From the NCBI GenBank assembly GCA_030151635.1, contig JASLDF010000100.1:1-5867 (forward strand): 5,867 nt of DNA, read 5' to 3'. This document shows positions 5,197 through 5,867 of the stretch, one piece after another. Within the stretch, counting starts at the first letter, position 1. Every line of letters begins with the position of its first letter. The notes beneath the pieces were generated by a model that was given only the letters and a program-made list of their open reading frames with translations, was not told the DNA's origin and searched no databases. The translations under genes were made by a program, and so were the position numbers. This DNA comes from Bacteroides sp. (lineage in GTDB: Bacteria; Bacteroidota; Bacteroidia; Bacteroidales; Bacteroidaceae).

Positions 5197-5867
5197 ATGA
5201 AAACTAAAACAATGAAACTCGTAAGCTTCATACTTCTTCTTTTAAGTATGAATTTATCTTTTGTAGCTTGTAGCAATACTCCTGATTTACCAAATAATGA
5301 ACTTGAGGAAAAAGACCATGAGAGTCCTGCTAAAGCTGAGTTGGTTCTTGTGGAAGGACATTTGCATGGAAAATATGGTTTCCATCAGAATCCGGAAATG
5401 GAAGGAGTCAAGTACTTACATCGAATTCAGAAAATAACTTTTGCTTTGACCGATAAAGGGTGGGGTATAACTCCTGATAGTGATCAACAATTTCGAGTAA
5501 AAAGTGCCTTAAAAGGCTCCGATGGTTGGGTAGTATATGGTTTGTGGATTAACTACTACAATGCGAAAGGAGAACTGATGACACACGAGTTCATTGAAAA
5601 TGGACAAGATGCTATACATCAACATTTTTTTATTCCTAGAGACGTAGTGCCTACTTTTGATGGAGTTGTTGAGGCTGATGACTCAAATACAACGAACTTA
5701 TTTGATTATGTATATTGCGATACGAACCCATGGAATAAGAATATGCATAACGAAGGAGCTAAGTTAACGGGCGATAAAAACCCTGTTGGTTTTAAAGGGT
5801 ATTTTAAGTTTGACAAAACACGCAAGCAGTTTAGCCTAAGTGTTGAATTGATGCATGCTGCAAAGAC
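5197..5867 (+). CDS. Lipoprotein with clustered histidines, partner of the TonB receptor (3'-truncated)
   Basis: I do not recognise a named family. The frame is open for 223 codons from ATG 5197 to the window edge, so the C-terminus is missing. A second ATG at 5212 would also keep the signal peptide. The N-terminus is a lipoprotein signal (LVSFILLLLSMNLSFVAC) with the acylated cysteine at C25; the -3 residue is F, slightly off the lipobox consensus. An acidic, flexible linker follows (residues 26-48). The folded part has histidines in pairs or clusters: H55, H57 and H63 in EGHLHGKYGFHQ, then H130, H141 and H143 in IHQHFF, then H184 and H220. Only 25 bases separate it from the receptor stop, and there is no terminator between them, so co-transcription is likely. 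The inference is a surface or periplasmic lipoprotein that captures a metal or haem for the receptor, similar in layout to HmuR-HmuY, although no HmuY similarity is claimed. There is no Shine-Dalgarno motif. Confidence 0.85.
   Translation, partial: MKTKTMKLVSFILLLLSMNLSFVACSNTPDLPNNELEEKDHESPAKAELVLVEGHLHGKYGFHQNPEMEGVKYLHRIQKITFALTDKGWGITPDSDQQFRVKSALKGSDGWVVYGLWINYYNAKGELMTHEFIENGQDAIHQHFFIPRDVVPTFDGVVEADDSNTTNLFDYVYCDTNPWNKNMHNEGAKLTGDKNPVGFKGYFKFDKTRKQFSLSVELMHAAK
5227..5252 (+). repeat. Perfect 9-bp inverted repeat in the lipoprotein signal-peptide codons
   Basis: TTCATACTT (5227-5235) and AAGTATGAA (5244-5252) are perfect reverse complements separated by the pyrimidine-rich loop CTTCTTTT. 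The hairpin would form about 30 bases after the start codon, and a T-rich stretch (TTTATCTTTTG) follows. It could slow translation or act as a weak attenuator between receptor and lipoprotein, or it may be a chance product of the signal-peptide codons. Confidence 0.4.

Overview
The window looks like a piece of a Bacteroidota chromosome, probably from the order Bacteroidales (inference). The grounds are the moderately AT-rich DNA, start codons mostly without a Shine-Dalgarno sequence, a TonB-dependent receptor carrying the N-terminal carboxypeptidase-regulatory-like domain typical of this phylum, and a long-form GDP-L-fucose synthase. All supported genes lie on the + strand. No RNA genes, insertion sequences, CRISPR arrays or att sites were seen, and there is no gene-free stretch longer than 300 bases.

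Region 1 (1-2165) is a two-gene GDP-L-fucose pathway. A 5'-truncated GDP-mannose 4,6-dehydratase (gmd) overlaps the GDP-L-fucose synthase (fcl/wcaG) by the ATGA overlap type. Together they convert GDP-D-mannose to GDP-L-fucose, the donor for fucosylated capsule, O-antigen or surface glycoproteins. A strong intrinsic terminator closes the unit at 2131-2164.

Region 2 (about 2166-5867) is a separate three-gene accessory cassette. It encodes a small membrane-anchored protein with a His-rich segment and a CxxC motif, a full-length TonB-dependent outer-membrane receptor, and a lipoprotein with clustered histidines that runs off the 3' edge. The layout suggests outer-membrane uptake of a metal ion, a metal complex or haem: the lipoprotein could capture the ligand at the surface, the receptor import it, and the small protein bind or relay it in the periplasm. 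The substrate cannot be read from the sequence.

The most interesting non-coding signals are all in the cassette. They are a perfect 9-1-9 palindrome at 2407-2425 whose core resembles Fur-family operators, a palindrome at 2239-2254 overlapping a possible promoter, and a perfect 9-bp inverted repeat in the signal-peptide codons of the lipoprotein gene.
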